A stretch of 64,000 nt of DNA, taken from assembly GCA_030435675.1 (NCBI GenBank), contig CM059621.1, positions 868,001-932,000 on the forward strand, written 5' to 3'. The stretch is from Steinernema hermaphroditum (taxonomy: Eukaryota; Nematoda; Chromadorea; Rhabditida; Steinernematidae). The translations under genes were made by a program, and so were the position numbers. The notes beneath the pieces are model-generated. The model saw only the letters and a list, made by a program, of their open reading frames with translations, did no database searches and had not been told where the DNA came from. Every line of letters starts with the position of its first letter. The stretch's first letter is position 1. Shown piece by piece: positions 1 through 13,139 of this stretch.

Positions 1-3000
1 ATGTATGTAAACAGCTACACATCTTGCCCGAAGATTATATTCCCTGAAGAGACCACAAAACATGATTTTCTGGACGATGTATGGTCAACTTTAAGAAGTC
101 ATTCTGAAAATATCACATCATCGCATATTTGTTAGGAACCATAGACCATCATAGGGTAAGCAGTTAATCCACAACAAAGCTGAGTTTCAAAGCGTACCCA
201 CTCAAAAGATTACCATCGACGCAAACGTATAATCCAAGAAATCCTGTCACAGCAATGCTTGCTAAACCACGTCGATCCGGGTAAGCAGGTAAGCTTTCTC
301 AAAAAACATTTTTTTGTTCAATTGGGCCCATTTCCACGCATGGCAAATTGTGTAAGCTGTACAAGCCATCTCATTGTTTTCTTGATGGTCAATAGCTAAG
401 CATGACTAATCAGAGGAAAGGGCTGACATAACATAAACAAATGTCTGAGGAAGCCTCCAAGTTGTTTGCCATTCATCGGATCTTAGTCTGGAGCGGCAGG
501 TCAAGAGCCGGTAGGGCCGGTATCAAGAGTCGTTTCCGACTCCTTTCGTGATTAGGCAGCATACTTGATGTTTCATCTAGTCTTGCAGAAATCATTCGTC
601 TGGAATGTGCCTCAATTGTGAAGCAGTGAGTCATCAAAGATGCCTCATTTTCTGACATAAAAAGAAAGCCAAAATGACAATTTTCTATCACGCTTAGACA
701 GCATTTTACGCAGTACAGCATGTATAACAATGATGCTCATAATGTAGAGAAGAAGCCAATGAATCTGTCGTGAAACGGATGAACAATGCAAGATGAATAG
801 GGACCCAGAAGAACATTTCAATATTTCTTTCATTGGGGACCGTCATCTTCCAAGCGTCACTAAGGTTACAAAATAGAAACAGCTTGGATCTCTGCTCTCG
901 GAGTCTTTGATCGAAAACATCATAGAACGAGGGATTTGAAGAATGAACACGAACCTCTGCACGACAGATGAAAGCGGAAAAATGACGTTTGTACACGTGT
1001 TCGCTCGTTTAGAATTCCGCAACAATCGTAAACACCCCCGAGGAAGTTATATGTCTTGACGTGTGATGCTCACGCCTGGTGGCCACATTTAACGCACGGA
1101 ATGTCAGAAATAATAACTTCAAGATAGAAATTCCTAGTGGACCTAATTGAAAAACTTGCTGCGACAGTGAATGTATAAGTTATAAAAAAGTAACTACCCA
1201 GACAGCTGTAAAACTCGGTAGAAGACTTCCTTCTTTCCGATGTGCACTTGACCTTCGGTTCCAAAACATCGCGAGCGGATGTGCACAATTAGCCTCATAT
1301 GGTGGGCAGACAAAACAAAAGTCCAAAACAACTTCATTACGACGAGTCATTGTGCAGCTAAATGCCAACATACTCTGCATAATAAAGATCCGTCTTCAGG
1401 GTTCACAAAGCTGCAGTGTGATTTAGTACTTATTTGTGCTTCGTATGGGATATGGTGATTGATTAAAGAGGTAAAACTGGAAGTTAAAAATGTAAATGCT
1501 GGAAATGCAAGTTTTTGACTGGAGGCGGATTAGAACCCGCGACCTTGTGCTTGAAAGATGATAGTGTTCGCCATTTAATTACGGAGCTAGGTTTTGCAGA
1601 GGTCACCAAATGATGACATAAAGGTTTAAAAAAACGTTTTTCCCTTTTTGTCATGTATAGTCCTCCTGTCGTTCAAACAGACTCTAGGACTGACAAGAAT
1701 CTAGGTCTATGTCGCAAATCCCAGAGGATGGTCACTCAAATGAGAATTTTCTGTATTTGAGCAAAAAAACTGATCATAAACTAAAACCTAGCAGGATCAA
1801 AGGAAACCGATAGTAAGAAACATGTTTGGCCTGTATGGCGACGAAATCTGGCAGGGAGGTTGGCATGAGTGTGGCTAAAAAACAGACAGAAACAGACCGT
1901 ATGTTTTGTGGGATCAGGGACATCGCGCTAGGAGACCTTGTTAGCTATGGAGCTCGGTTTTGCAGTGACCGCCAAACGAGGATATAAAGGATTTAAAAGC
2001 ACTTCTTTTTAGCTTTTTCCATATATTACGCTTCCGATGGTGCCCTGCCGTCTAATGTGTCCTAGTGAGACCCATCAACCTAGATAATCCAGAGGATGAC
2101 CGACCCAAAAGAGAATCTTCTGAATTTGGGCAAAACCCTAACCATGAACACAGGGACCCTGCAGTATGGAGCATGTTTGGCATGTGCGACGACGAAAAAC
2201 AAGGAAATACCATCGGAACGCTATCAAGATCGCATGGAAACCATAAAATTTAATCGCTTTCCACCAGGGGCCAAACGAATAACAAAAACTGACAACCAAA
2301 AACCCGGAAATTCGTTCTGTTTAGCTTGATTTCCGCTACATTACGTTCACTCTTCGGTTTCGGCCTGTGACAATTAGAAACGCTGAGCTGAACTGATCCG
2401 TTTAGGACATGCGCATCTCAGAACCCTTTTGAAAGTCACCAAATTAGGACATTTCGAAAATAGCTCCTTTCCCTCATGAATGAGATGCATGGCGAAAGAG
2501 TACAAAGTGCACCTGTTCTGATCACCCAATATTCAAAACAACGTTCCGCTCGCATCAATAATGCATAAGATTTCGAGTCGAAAAGCACACAAGGAAGTCA
2601 TCGCAACAACAAAGAACAAACGGATCTGCTTTCTGCTCGAAATTCATCCAATTATGGCCACGCGTCAGTCTCCCCCAGGGAACGTGCAGGCATAGGCTCA
2701 AGAAGTAGCGCATTAATGTGATATTTCGCACTTCCTCCACAGTCCTCGGGGACTTGTAATTAATGCAGAGTGTTTAAAATCCTCACGTAGAAGGGCTAAT
2801 TGATATCCAGAATTGCTAAATAATTCAGAGTCTTCCCGATGGGATAATGACCACCAGAGAGGCGATTTGAAAGTTTTATATTTTGGCGAAAGGGATCCTC
2901 ACGGTGCACATTCAGATGGGAATCAAAGCTGGAGAAAGAAGGATTTGCTAACGTGGATGTGGAAAGGTGTACTACATTTGGAGAAGCAAGCGGATTCGCC

Positions 3001-3450
3001 CATTAGCTAGATTACGACTTAGGAATAGCTGAGGATGTTTGGTCTGGGGAGAGCCGAAAACATGTTTGGATGTTTTAATCTTCATATATTTATACTTTTC
3101 AGAACTAAAATAGTTCGCTGAAAATGGAATTATACAGCGTGATGCCTATCAGAACAGTATTATTGCAGAAATCACCTGGAGATCATAGCAACTAACAGAA
3201 TCTGAGATTCCGTGTGATATCAGTGTGTGGTTAAAAACAAAAAACACGCCTACGAATGTATCTGAGTGTGCGAATGTCCAGCTGAAGAGACGAGACGAAG
3301 ACTTACAAATTGAATTACGAGAATGAAACAATGTGAAGATGTACTTCCTATTTATCGGACTAAAATGGATAAGAAGTGGTAGGAAGTGTAGCAATCGGGG
3401 TCCTCACAGAAGTTGCAAGTAATGCTACCGTCTACCACCTTTACATACCG
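1..3450. other. Gene-free repeat-rich stretch
   Basis: I find no exon series with convincing splice sites or recognisable protein in this stretch. Short open frames occur on both strands but none carries a motif. It contains the tandem duplication listed separately (1573-2380). It also has a tRNA T-arm-like sequence read on the minus strand near 1525-1550, resembling a Pol III B box with one mismatch. Confidence 0.6.
1573..2380. repeat. Degenerate tandem duplication, period about 367 bases
   Basis: Two diverged copies lie head to tail, at about 1573-1860 and 1940-2215. Shared landmarks in order are a GGAGCTNGGTTTTGCAG block, a CCAGAGGATG block and an ACATGTTTGGC block. A third partial copy starts near 2240. 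Many substitutions and small indels separate the copies, so the duplication is old. No coding potential is preserved across copies. Confidence 0.6.
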
Positions 3451-3454
3451 AGTT

Positions 3455-4133
3455 TTCGGGTGCCTGTATCCGCAAATCAAATCCAAAATTTTCGCGGTAT
3501 GATCGAGGACAGCGATGGGTCTCGCTCGATCTTTCGCTGAGTCTCGGTTTCGATCTCGAAATATCGGTTACAAAATTCCGAGTCTCGAAACCCATCGCTG
3601 ATTGAGAACTATCGTAAATCGAGGCCCCATGTACACCTCACATAGAGAGCAGGCGATCAAAGAACCAAAAATTCGAGATCGGGTTATGATATCCGGTCAC
3701 CTCAACCAACCATACTCTGCCGAACGAATTTCTCTTCATTTCTGCTGTATAAAGTTGCATAGTCCCCCAAGGGAGTCATTTATGAACAGCTCTAGAGGTG
3801 TGGGGCTATCAGTATACACCTGTGGACCAGCTGTTGGCGTTGTTATGACTGAAAACGGCTGTTTGGGAACGAACTTCCCGCCTGGAAGACTCCTAAACAA
3901 CACCGACGGTGGCAATTAATACGTAGCAACTATTATGGGAACGCTTGTTGTCTTTTCGAAAATCGACACAACTATTCAATAATCGTATAGCAGAGTTCGG
4001 TCGGTTCGGATGCCGATTAGAATTTTAGATTCTTTGATCACCTCCGCTCTTTCGCGCTGGTGTAAATGGGACCTCGATTTACGAGAGCCCCCATCATGAA
4101 CTTTCGGATTTTCGGATCCGGGCACCCGAAGAT
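3455..4133. mobile_element. Long terminal-inverted-repeat element, non-coding
   Basis: The left end, TTCGGGTGCC followed by a TATCCGCAAAT-like run, recurs inverted at the right end near 4111-4130. A second nested inverted pair (TCGTAAATCGAGG at about 3612 and its complement at about 4066) lies inside. A tight foldback (AGCGATGGGT arms) lies at 3511-3600. No transposase frame is visible. It looks like a non-autonomous DNA transposon or a nest of two. I did not identify a clean target-site duplication. Confidence 0.5.
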
Positions 4134-4869
4134 ACTGAACTGTGATTAGAGGACTTATCTATCAGCGTCTACGTTTAACTTGCCCGATTTTCTTATAGCG
4201 CGATGTGAGACCTAGAATAACTGTCGGCGAGTCCCCTACAGTCTCGTTGCTGTAACCCGCCATTCGTTGTAAAACAGTAGGTACATAAAAAGAAGTAAAA
4301 TAAATGGTAAAAGCAGATAGTGAACTTCGAGAAGCTGGTCGTAAATTCGGCCGTTGTTATAGCTCCAAACAGCATAAAACTTGATATATTACATATGTAT
4401 TAACTCGGACAGCCTCCGCAAAAGAGCAAAAGTCGTTTTTGGCGGAAGCTTTCAATAAAAACAAAACTACATAAACACATCGAAGCGCGATCAAAGCACA
4501 GATAAACGGCTACGTTTGAATAACAAAAGCGACGTTTCGAGTCGAGATAAGACCTTGCTTTGGCATAAACGGTTGGACAACAGGGTGAGGTCTCATTTAT
4601 GTGAGATCTATGAATCTGGATCTATCTACTACCAAATTTCTGAACCAAATGTCTTGTTAACAATTACTGAGCTTCTATGATTGGGTCGTTTAGTCTACTG
4701 AGGTCATCCGCCCGCCAAACCGGAGGCTACTATGTCATTCAATTTATGTTTACGCTCAAAATGTAACGTTAAACACATTAGAATATGACGCTAAATTCGA
4801 TGGAGATGGGATGTTATGTACACATTCATATAGCAAATGCTAAGTCGGGAACATTAAGACGTAATAGAA

Positions 4870-5095
4870 CATCTCAATTGATATCATAATGACGGATATT
4901 CTGGGAAATTCTGCTCAGTGCAAGGGTTTCCGTCACTGCTTATTTCACCTGTGTATTTTAGGATTATGTCTGCGGAATGAAACAGCTCATTTGATATCAC
5001 TATGACGAATGTTCTAGGGACTTCGGATCTAGATTTTGCCCTTTATTTAGATATTGCGTGTTTCAGGATCATAGCGCCCAGGTAAGAAAAGAAGA
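4870..5095. repeat. Tandem duplication, period about 113 bases
   Basis: Two adjacent diverged units begin at about 4870 and 4983. Both contain CTCANTTGATATCA, ATGACG.AT.TTCT.GG and AGGAT.AT blocks in the same order. No gene is associated with them. Confidence 0.55.
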
Positions 5096-6540
5096 CATCT
5101 CTGAGTCATACAGTTGACGAGGCAGCAGATGAATAAAGACTTATGATCACTCATGCATTAATCAGACACCGCTTCTTGGAACCATAGGTTTTGTTATCAA
5201 TAGCCTTGATTTTTTGTATGAAAGATGTCTGTGAAACGTGGCGAATCAAGAAGCTCTAATGGTAATTGTAAGTCCTACCTGCCCCCCACACACGGTTGTA
5301 TCTTGCACAAAATAAAGAAAAATGAATCATGATACCAGAATGTCGATCTAGAGGCCACTCCACAACTACGTCAGAGGAATCCAAAACAAGGGACGTACAC
5401 GCTTGTGTCGAGGTTGTGTTTATTGTGGACGAATGAAGGCCGCTAATAACATTTGGGGGATGGAACAAGGCTTTGGAATATAGTGGGCGGATATAAAAAA
5501 CGCGAAAAAAAAACGGACGTCATTCTGGATAATATCTCTTTAGTCGGCCATCTGGAAAATTATGGTATTTGGTCAAGAAGCCGATGGTCATGTGGGGATT
5601 AGCGAAATAACATAAAATTCGTCATGTAGACAGGGATCTAGAGGGTCTGATGAGGGTGGCGGTCAAAGAGCATGAAAATGGCACATGTAAGGCTTAAATT
5701 CAAAAGATTGCACTTCTGTGGATGAAGATATTCAAAAGTAACATTGTTGAGGAATTCGTCACTCATTCTAATCCGAGTGGATTAGTGAGATTAGTGTCAT
5801 TGTTAGCAACTTTGAAACACGGAGAATGGACGAAAAGTGAATCAGATAATGCCGAGACGACTGGGCTGCGGTTCGATTTTTTGAAATTGTTGATATAGGC
5901 TATCTATCTCGACATATCTAGAAAGGCAAATCCAAAGACAGAGCCATCGACAAGGCCATAAAATTGGACAAGCCATTCGGCTGGATCGTTGGCTATGCTT
6001 ATAAACGAAGGCAAAGCCATATAGACAGCCAAACAAGTGTGAACGATCACTGGGTGCGAATCAAACTCGAGTGCACCCCTCATGTAGGTTAATGAGGCGC
6101 TTAATTACACTTTTTAAACGAGCATTGGCGCCATATTCCATCATGACGACTGCTAATTTATTGTATTGCGTGATGAACTTTGGTTACTAAAGATAGATCA
6201 TTCGATAGGAGCGATAATAGCGGCCAAATACAGTCTCAAAAAACCGCACATGAGTTGAACACTGACAAGGGAGCAGTCAAACATGATACATAAGCATTTT
6301 GATGGAACTCGGTCTGGAGGTATTTTACAGGTTGTGCTAGGCACAATTACTTTCCAAAATGTTAGCGGATACAACTAGCTGTGGGTCTTACATTTGTGTC
6401 CCCAGCGATCGATCGGGTCGTTCACTCACTCTTTGTGAGCTTCACCGAATGAGCAGGGCAGATAAGGGCATACAAACATGGAATACAGGCACAAACAGGT
6501 TGGTATTCGCATTTTTCATCGACGAAAAAACTATCACTGC

Positions 6541-6625
6541 CGATGGGTATCGAACCCACAAATCTTGATCCTTCTCAGGAGCAGAACTCGCACTACGAAG
6601 AGTGCTAACATGCCCGACAAAGCGA
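6541..6625 (-). repeat. tRNA-like (SINE or tRNA pseudogene) segment
   Basis: Read on the minus strand, this segment ends in a good Pol III B box (GGTTCGATACC at 6556-6546) preceded by a TTAGCACTCTTCGTAG stretch where an A box would lie. I cannot fold a full cloverleaf with a 7-bp acceptor stem, so it is a tRNA-derived repeat or a decayed tRNA rather than a working gene. Confidence 0.35.
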
Positions 6626-6681
6626 AATCATTTTTGCGTTAGTTATAGCTGTTAATATTTCGCGAAAATGATCGGTACTAC

Positions 6682-6956
6682 GGCTGTGCAAGTTTTGAGT
6701 TTTGACTTTCTGACAACACTTGACTCAAAACTCGGCCCTGAAGCACTGTCCGTGTCGAACGAGAGAGGCTCTTCTCCACGGCGTCACTGACACTGACCAA
6801 TCTCCGAAGGTCGATTACATCAGAAAATCTCGAAAAGCAGCTATTTCTAAAGTCACACTGCTTTTTGGAAGACTTTGCGGAAGAAACTGTTAGTGTATTT
6901 CTGTTATTCCACGTCACAAATGGCTTTAAGTTTTGAGTTTTGAGTTTTGCACAGCC
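6682..6956. mobile_element. MITE-like element with GGCTGTGCAA ends
   Basis: The left end reads GGCTGTGCAAGTTTTGAG and the right end is its inverse, ending TTTTGCACAGCC. The ends enclose about 275 bases. The ends are rich in GTTTTGAGTTTTGA runs. No protein is encoded. Size and structure fit a miniature inverted-repeat element. A second copy was not located in the window. Confidence 0.45.
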
Positions 6957-9227
6957 CTGATCGGGACCCTTAGATCTCCCACAACGAGTTTTATCCAAAT
7001 CCTCGTTTCTTCGTGACAGACAATCTGCAAAATTCGATTTAAAAGCTCCGGGCTAGAGACCTTTCGAAAATCCAGGAGAAAAGGCGAGTGCCTGGGAGAC
7101 ACCTTCGAATCGAGCAGCACTAAAATTTCAGAGAACAAGCACACGCACATATATTAATAGGCCCCGTGGGAGCGAGAAAAACTTAAAATGGGGCAATGGC
7201 ATTTCCGGGAACATTTGCAGAACGACAATTGCGTGACTATCACATGAAAACGAAATGCCATTACGGGGAAAAAGCAGATTTTAAGTAAACGGATAACATA
7301 TCCTACAGCATTAAATCGCGTGAGTGACGCTCTGCTCAAGCTGCTTAACCGTAGAACGCCAATACCGGAGAGAGTATCTCAAAAAGCAAGTATCAAATAA
7401 ACACCTCCAGGTGCGGCTCCCATTCACCTGCCGATATAATACACCATGAGACTGTTTGTCCCCCAACGGTCGACCCTTATCAGCAACGCACTAAAGACGA
7501 GAGACAAAGACGCTGAATCAGTAGTCAAGTGATTAGTGAAAAAGATGATGGGGAGATAAGAGTTAAGTAATGTCCGGGTTTGTCGTGAATGAAAAGGGCT
7601 TGCTGTGGCACAGACTGACTTGAAACATAGACATGACCTTGGATGGAAAATTCAATTAAGATTTGTGCTTTGCTTTGAAATGAACGAGCGGCCATCTTCT
7701 TTAGACATGACTACAATGTGAATTTATCGCTTTCATGGCACATATTTCGGCAAGACACACGATTCGCGATGAGGCTTGCTCCGGCATTATAGAATCTTCG
7801 TACCGTATCATGTATGAATCACGAGATAGATGTATCTCAAAACTGGATGCTAACGATCAACAACAAAAACTTATACATTTCTCATAGAAATCGACATGTT
7901 TACGCGTTTGCACTTCGGCGTTTTCGTGACAAATCCGTGAAAACAAATACAATTTTCCGAAGTTCTTGGGAATATTTCCATGAGAGCGAGTGTTTACAAA
8001 CGCGCCGAACAAAGGGCATACAGTGGAAAGAGAGAGAGGTTTCGGAATAATTCAATTAATGCAATGAAGTAAACACTTCCAGAAGCGCACATCTGCGGGA
8101 AAGGGTCTTTCTCTTCGTTTGGAGCATCCTAACCAGACCGACACACAAACGACTGCCTTCTCTGAGACACATAATATATATGCGCCTGGGCCTAATTATT
8201 TTTAATTAATTCCTGGAAAAGACGTTCCAACGGATGACGGCTAAAATGCCAGAAAGACCACAGACTGGTCAAAACATGGTTGAAGTTTGCGGAAGGAAGG
8301 AACACTTACTATAAAGATGGTTATAATAATAATTTTGTACAGTCACCTATCTCTAGAAGTCGTCTGAGACCCTTTTGGTTGAGGCATAAAATATATTAAA
8401 GTACGCCGTTTTCTCCGTTTGTAATAATCTTTCTCTTAAAATGAGCTGCATTGTTTGAACCTCTTTTCGTGAAACTGTTGAAACATTTTCGCAGACACAG
8501 TGTTTCTATTGGTTCCGCGATTAAACATTGATGAGGTCGAATGAAAATATTCTTGGAAGCGATCAAGAAGACGTAGTACATGAGGAACAAGATGCGAACG
8601 TAAGCCAGACGAGGTAAGACATTGAATAAGAGACCTGGAATACCAGGGAGCAGATGAATTATGTGGTGAAATATGCAGCAATCGGTTGACATTATCGGCT
8701 ATAAAGACTATGTGAGATATTTCTCAGGAAAAAGCAAACTTTACCAAAGCTCTTTACAGCAGTATGAAAAAGACTGTGGGAGCAGACTTTTACTGCAAAA
8801 AATGCATAAAAAGAAATCAAATCGGTTGAGGTTCCCGACTTGAGAATTTTAAAGCGGACAAATTTCTTGTAAATTCAGTTCGTCAGAAAACAAGCCATTA
8901 TGTCAAGACCACTGAGCATTACGGTTGTTAGCGGAGCTTAAGTAGCGGACCTTTTTTATAAACTCCATAAAGAATGAAAGTCTTACACCTTGGAACATTG
9001 CGTCCAGTGTCGTATGTTCATAATTGCTGATAATAAACTAAACTAACGTTCTGAGCTTTTCGAAGATTCACAGGAGAACCTGTGTGCTGTTTATAGATAT
9101 AGATGTTTTACCCCAACTGTCCGCAAGGTTATATGCACACCTGAAGGCGTTCCTTGAAACTTGCGTCTAAACAAGTATGGGTGATAGTGGGGATTCCCCT
9201 GAGGAGCCCAAACAAATAATGGTCGGG
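6957..9227. other. No gene recognised
   Basis: The stretch is AT-rich with scattered short open frames on both strands. None has an initiator context, splice-linked continuation or motif I can defend. Confidence 0.5.
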
Positions 9228-9305
9228 ATGGGAGTCGAACCCGGATTCAAAAAATGGCAACCAAGACACCATTTCGACCGCACAGACATTCGGTTCCAGA
9301 TTGGC
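9228..9305 (-). repeat. tRNA-like (SINE-type) segment
   Basis: On the minus strand a perfect B-box consensus (GGTTCGACTCC, near 9234-9244) follows about 45 bases after a TGCGGTCGAAATGG stretch that resembles an A box. The acceptor stem does not close properly, so I call it a tRNA-derived repeat, not a tRNA gene. Confidence 0.35.
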
Positions 9306-10639
9306 AAAGTTGACTATAGTCATAGTCAGGCCACCTACGCGGTCAGGTGTACATAGGAGTCGACGTGCCTTTGGGGCTAGCATTCAACAAGGTACCTATG
9401 TCGACCTGCATACCAAATTCGGCTCGATCTAAATTGGACATTTCAGAATTCGCCGTGTAAGATGAAAGTCACACGATATAAAACATGCTAGGTGAACTTT
9501 GGATTGACAAAGATCACGAAAAATTAATATATAAAACAAACATGCTGGCGCTGGCAAGTCACTCTGGGTGGACTTCAATGTAGGACAGTTCCATTAGTTC
9601 CATGCGAAAACAGCGCCCTCTTTCCCCCGAGTCAGAAGGTGTTGATGGAAACGTTGCTATCAAAATATCGTATGAATCACATGAACGCACATCCGACACC
9701 TTCGATAATGGAAGATATGTTTGGGGGAAGGCGGATGTCCGAGTGGCTTGATACCCTGTGTTGGCCTTGAAGATATCTTAATTTCTGCAGAGTCATATGC
9801 TCCATAGATGCACAAGAAGTCTACGTTGACATAAAACGACGGTATTCGAGAAAATACCGAGTGATTCACTAAATTGAATAACATCGTACCTATTTATCGC
9901 ATTATGAAACGCGCATTTGTCTGAAATCTTGCTGTGAAAATATGTTTTTGATATTCAGTACACTGTAGACTGACGTTAAAGACATTTTCTGGAAAATAGA
10001 ACAGTCAGTGATTACTCTATAAAACAGGTGCAAGCGAATAAAAGTTGTAAATACTCGTCATTAGATATAAGGTATTGGATCAATTGTGTTGTGACTTAAC
10101 AAAGTTGAGATGACTAGTCGGATTTGAAAGTAAACTTAATTTTATTTGATAATATGGTTGGTTGGGCACTTGCTTATTATACACGGTTCACTTACTGTAC
10201 AGTGACGAAACAGTCGTAGAAGATCATTGCATACGAATCCGTGTGAAGTCTTTGCGTTTGCCCTTATCTGAAAGACTCATTTCATCCACCATAAGTTCCG
10301 AAGACTGTGCAGGTGAAAAAACGCTACTTCCCTGTTTTTGTGATGGCTTGGACCGGAATCTGTGAAATCGGGTAAATGATCGAGTTCGAGCTTCGAGTTT
10401 ATTTCTCGTATCTAAGGCTTACGCCTTTTGAGACGTCATATATATGCACAAAAAGACCACATTGTCACTCCGTAGTCGCCGGTCTTCTTCAGGCTTCGGC
10501 ACATAAGAGAACGGTACATAGAACGCGACGATCCCATCAGTGTGCGCGGACATCGGAAAGGCGAAGAGCTGATTCCGGAGACGGTGGAGCACAGCGAACT
10601 CATCTTCGGGTGGCGGCACGGACGTCAAAGTTGAGGAGC
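9306..10639. other. No gene recognised
   Basis: Nothing here supports a gene. Frames are short and lack recognisable motifs. The last 250 bases are GC-richer and may already belong to the dispersed repeat that follows. Confidence 0.5.
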
Positions 10640-10900
10640 TTCGTTGTAACGCTGCTTCAGCTTTTCTGGGGCGCGGGTGGAGTCGGGCGATAGTGACGGG
10701 CTTCTTGGCAACACGGTAGAACTACGGCTCCCTGGTGTTCCAGGCCTTCTGGGAGCTGGGGTGATCATTGCACCAACCAAGACGGTCGAGAACGACCGCT
10801 TACTCAACTCACTCGGCTCAGACAGCCTGAGAGAGAGAGCGATTGGACGACCCGACCGATCGCTGGGGACACGAATGAAAGACTCTGTAAATGATCTATG
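10640..10900 (+). repeat. Dispersed repeat family 1, copy A
   Basis: This GC-rich unit includes a block reading ACGGTAGAACTACGG then a CTGG.GTTCCA run and GGGAGC. It recurs in the same orientation at about 42890-43120 and inverted at about 12420-12640 and 30050-30270. Shared end features are a GAC(A/G)ACCCAACCGATCG-like block and a Y-rich CGGCTTCT block. It has no intact protein frame. It is probably a transposable-element fragment of unknown class. Confidence 0.5.
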
Positions 10901-12117
10901 GTGATAAAATGCTTACAAGGCCGCGTACCAAGGTAACGCGAAAAGTAGGAGCGATGTAGTGAGCAGAAAGTGATGCTGGAGTCGAATATCGCAACAAGAG
11001 GTCATGACCGATTCACAAGATGACAAAAAATGAATGATTGAAATCAGCGTTATAGAACTATTGTGTCACCCTGTAGAAGAATTGGTCTCTGATGCAGGCG
11101 CATGATAGTATCATTGGAGACGTATCGGATCCGTTAACATCGAATCGTAGTAAGTCGAGTCTGATGATACATCTTGGAAAAAACTGTGTATGGGTTGGAC
11201 CACATGCAAAATGCATACAGGACTCCATAAAGCGGGAAATTAGGTTCTCGACAATACTACGGAATGCGCAAAGATATTAGAGTGAAGGGTTACCCTAAAA
11301 CGATAGCCATGAGCCGAAACAAAGCGCGAAAGTTAGGCTCCATTGAATAGGGAGCTCGCTTCGATCGTCAGGAGGCCAAATGTTCGCAAAACTTCTCTTG
11401 TTCTCATGTGTCCTTAATGGCTGTGTGCTTCACAAGAATCTCGTGATAATTTTATATGACCAAGACACAACAAGTAATTATGTAAATAGAGAAGGTTTGC
11501 CTGTCCTTCCTTTATTTGTCCTCAATGAATGACATAGACAATGAGTATTCTGTTATCTACCAAAAGATGCACTTCATCCAGGTCTTCATTTGACTCACCA
11601 TCCTATACTTCCGTACAAAACATTTCCGATGCGAACATACCAAATTTCAAATCATGGTGTTTACAAAAAACTCATATCTACGCAATGTTTTCCACAGTGA
11701 CTCAAGGAGAAGTGCAAAAATGTTCGCACAGGAAATAGGAAGCGTTGAGCTATCGAAAAATAATTAAGTGCAAAAGAGAGAAGCCTGGCCAGATATCGGA
11801 CCAGCACATGCAAGACGAGAAGAAACAGCGGAGATTCGACGAAATCGGAAGGAAGGGGCCAAACGAGGCTCATTAAAAGTTGCTCGGATTGCAAGTGCGC
11901 AGCACGTATGTAATGCGATGCGCCATTCTGAGGACGACGGACAGGATGGTCGTGTTGCAGAATGTGTTTGTCTTCGGCGTTGTGCTGACGTCAGAATTGG
12001 AGATGCACTGAAAATATGGTCCAAAATGAATTACGGGATAGCTTTGGATAGAAAGTAAGCAACTGGCGAAAAGGTAGTTGGAATGAGATTTTTCGAGTGT
12101 ATTGGAGAGGTATATAC
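10901..12117. other. No gene recognised
   Basis: Short frames overlap on both strands around 11660-12058, but they mirror one another and show no recognisable domain or splice continuation. Confidence 0.45.
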
Positions 12118-12970
12118 AAGGGATGCATTCGATTCGAAATCGGATCCAGATAGTATCAGTCAGAAGGTCTGGGGTTCGGATCAAGGTTGTGTACAGACTC
12201 GACTCTCGGGAGGTTATTGGCCGCTTGACTCTCGACAACTAGTGATTCGGATCTGTCCGGAAGTTCCGATCCACCCGCTGGGGAAACTTTTTTCACATCT
12301 TTTCTTTCGAATGATTCCATTTACCATATTATGCACTAGTGTTTCATATCAGGACTCTCACTCGTGTCGCGGTGGCGAGCGGTCGGTCCCTCCGGTCGCT
12401 CTCTGAGCGTCGGGTTGGTCAGACAGTAAACCCTGTGGCAGCTGTGACTGTTCCGGCTTCCAGAGGGAATTGGGACACCCGGAAGCCGTAGTCCCACCAC
12501 CGCTGACAACAAGATGTCCGACGCCAGGAATCCGACGCCCGACGCTGCGTGAGATGTCATCCCGAAGGTCGCTGACGCTCTGAGGACCAGCGAAGACGCA
12601 ACTCCCGGACCACGGACCATCAGATGCAAGCTCGGAAGCGTCCGCTGTGCCGTAAACGATATTCCGCTGCCATAGCTGAAGATTTGCCGATTCCCAGATG
12701 CCCCGTGAAGTGCGCCGTCTACGACCGGTTCGACATCTACGCCGCGCCAGGGATGAAGTCGTCTGCCAGACATCTTCTGTTTGTCTATTTTCGGTGTCGC
12801 GCAAGGCATAATGCCTTTGATTCGCGAAATAAAGTCGTGAAGTCGTTTCATATCTTCTTTCATTTGGATGGCAGAGGCGGCCATATTTAGGGATTTGTGA
12901 TGTAAGAAAACCTCAACCTTCTGACTGTTCCGGTTTCCGGTTCGGTTCGGTTTCAGAAAAGGTACATCCC
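12118..12970. mobile_element. Foldback element of the tRNA-arm family, with internal repeat 1
   Basis: The left arm begins near AAGGGATGCATTCGATTCG and carries CAGTCAGAAGGTCTGGGG. The right arm at about 12905-12970 has the inverse CCTTCTGACTG followed by a run of CGGTTCGGTTC and ends GGTACATCCC. Between the arms, 12420-12640 is an inverted copy of dispersed repeat 1. The whole may be a long member of the family, or a small element into which repeat 1 inserted. Confidence 0.45.
12420..12640 (-). repeat. Dispersed repeat family 1, copy B
   Basis: This copy matches the segment at 30050-30270 well (blocks CCCTGTGGCA, GAATTGGGACACCC, GAAGCCGTAGTCCCACCACC and GTGTCCGACGC or close variants). It matches the units at 10640 and 42890 in inverse orientation. 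The long minus-strand open frame here (12336-13028) is better explained by the GC-rich repeat than by a gene. Confidence 0.55.
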
Positions 12971-13139
12971 AAGTGTCTTGTCTTAATTTCGTCGAAGTCA
13001 CAATTGAAATATGCCACAATGATATCATATTTCCATCGTCTTCTCAAGAAAGCTAGAACTACGGCCACCGAGAAAGCGAAGTCCCGCTGAACCTCTGAAG
13101 TCAGTTGTATGACCTTTTTGGTCCTTCTTCGACCTGTTT

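Noticed and set aside
12336..13028. A 230-residue open frame on the minus strand
   Set aside because: It lies almost wholly within the foldback element and dispersed repeat 1, has a mirror frame on the other strand, and shows no domain. GC-rich repeat content explains its length.
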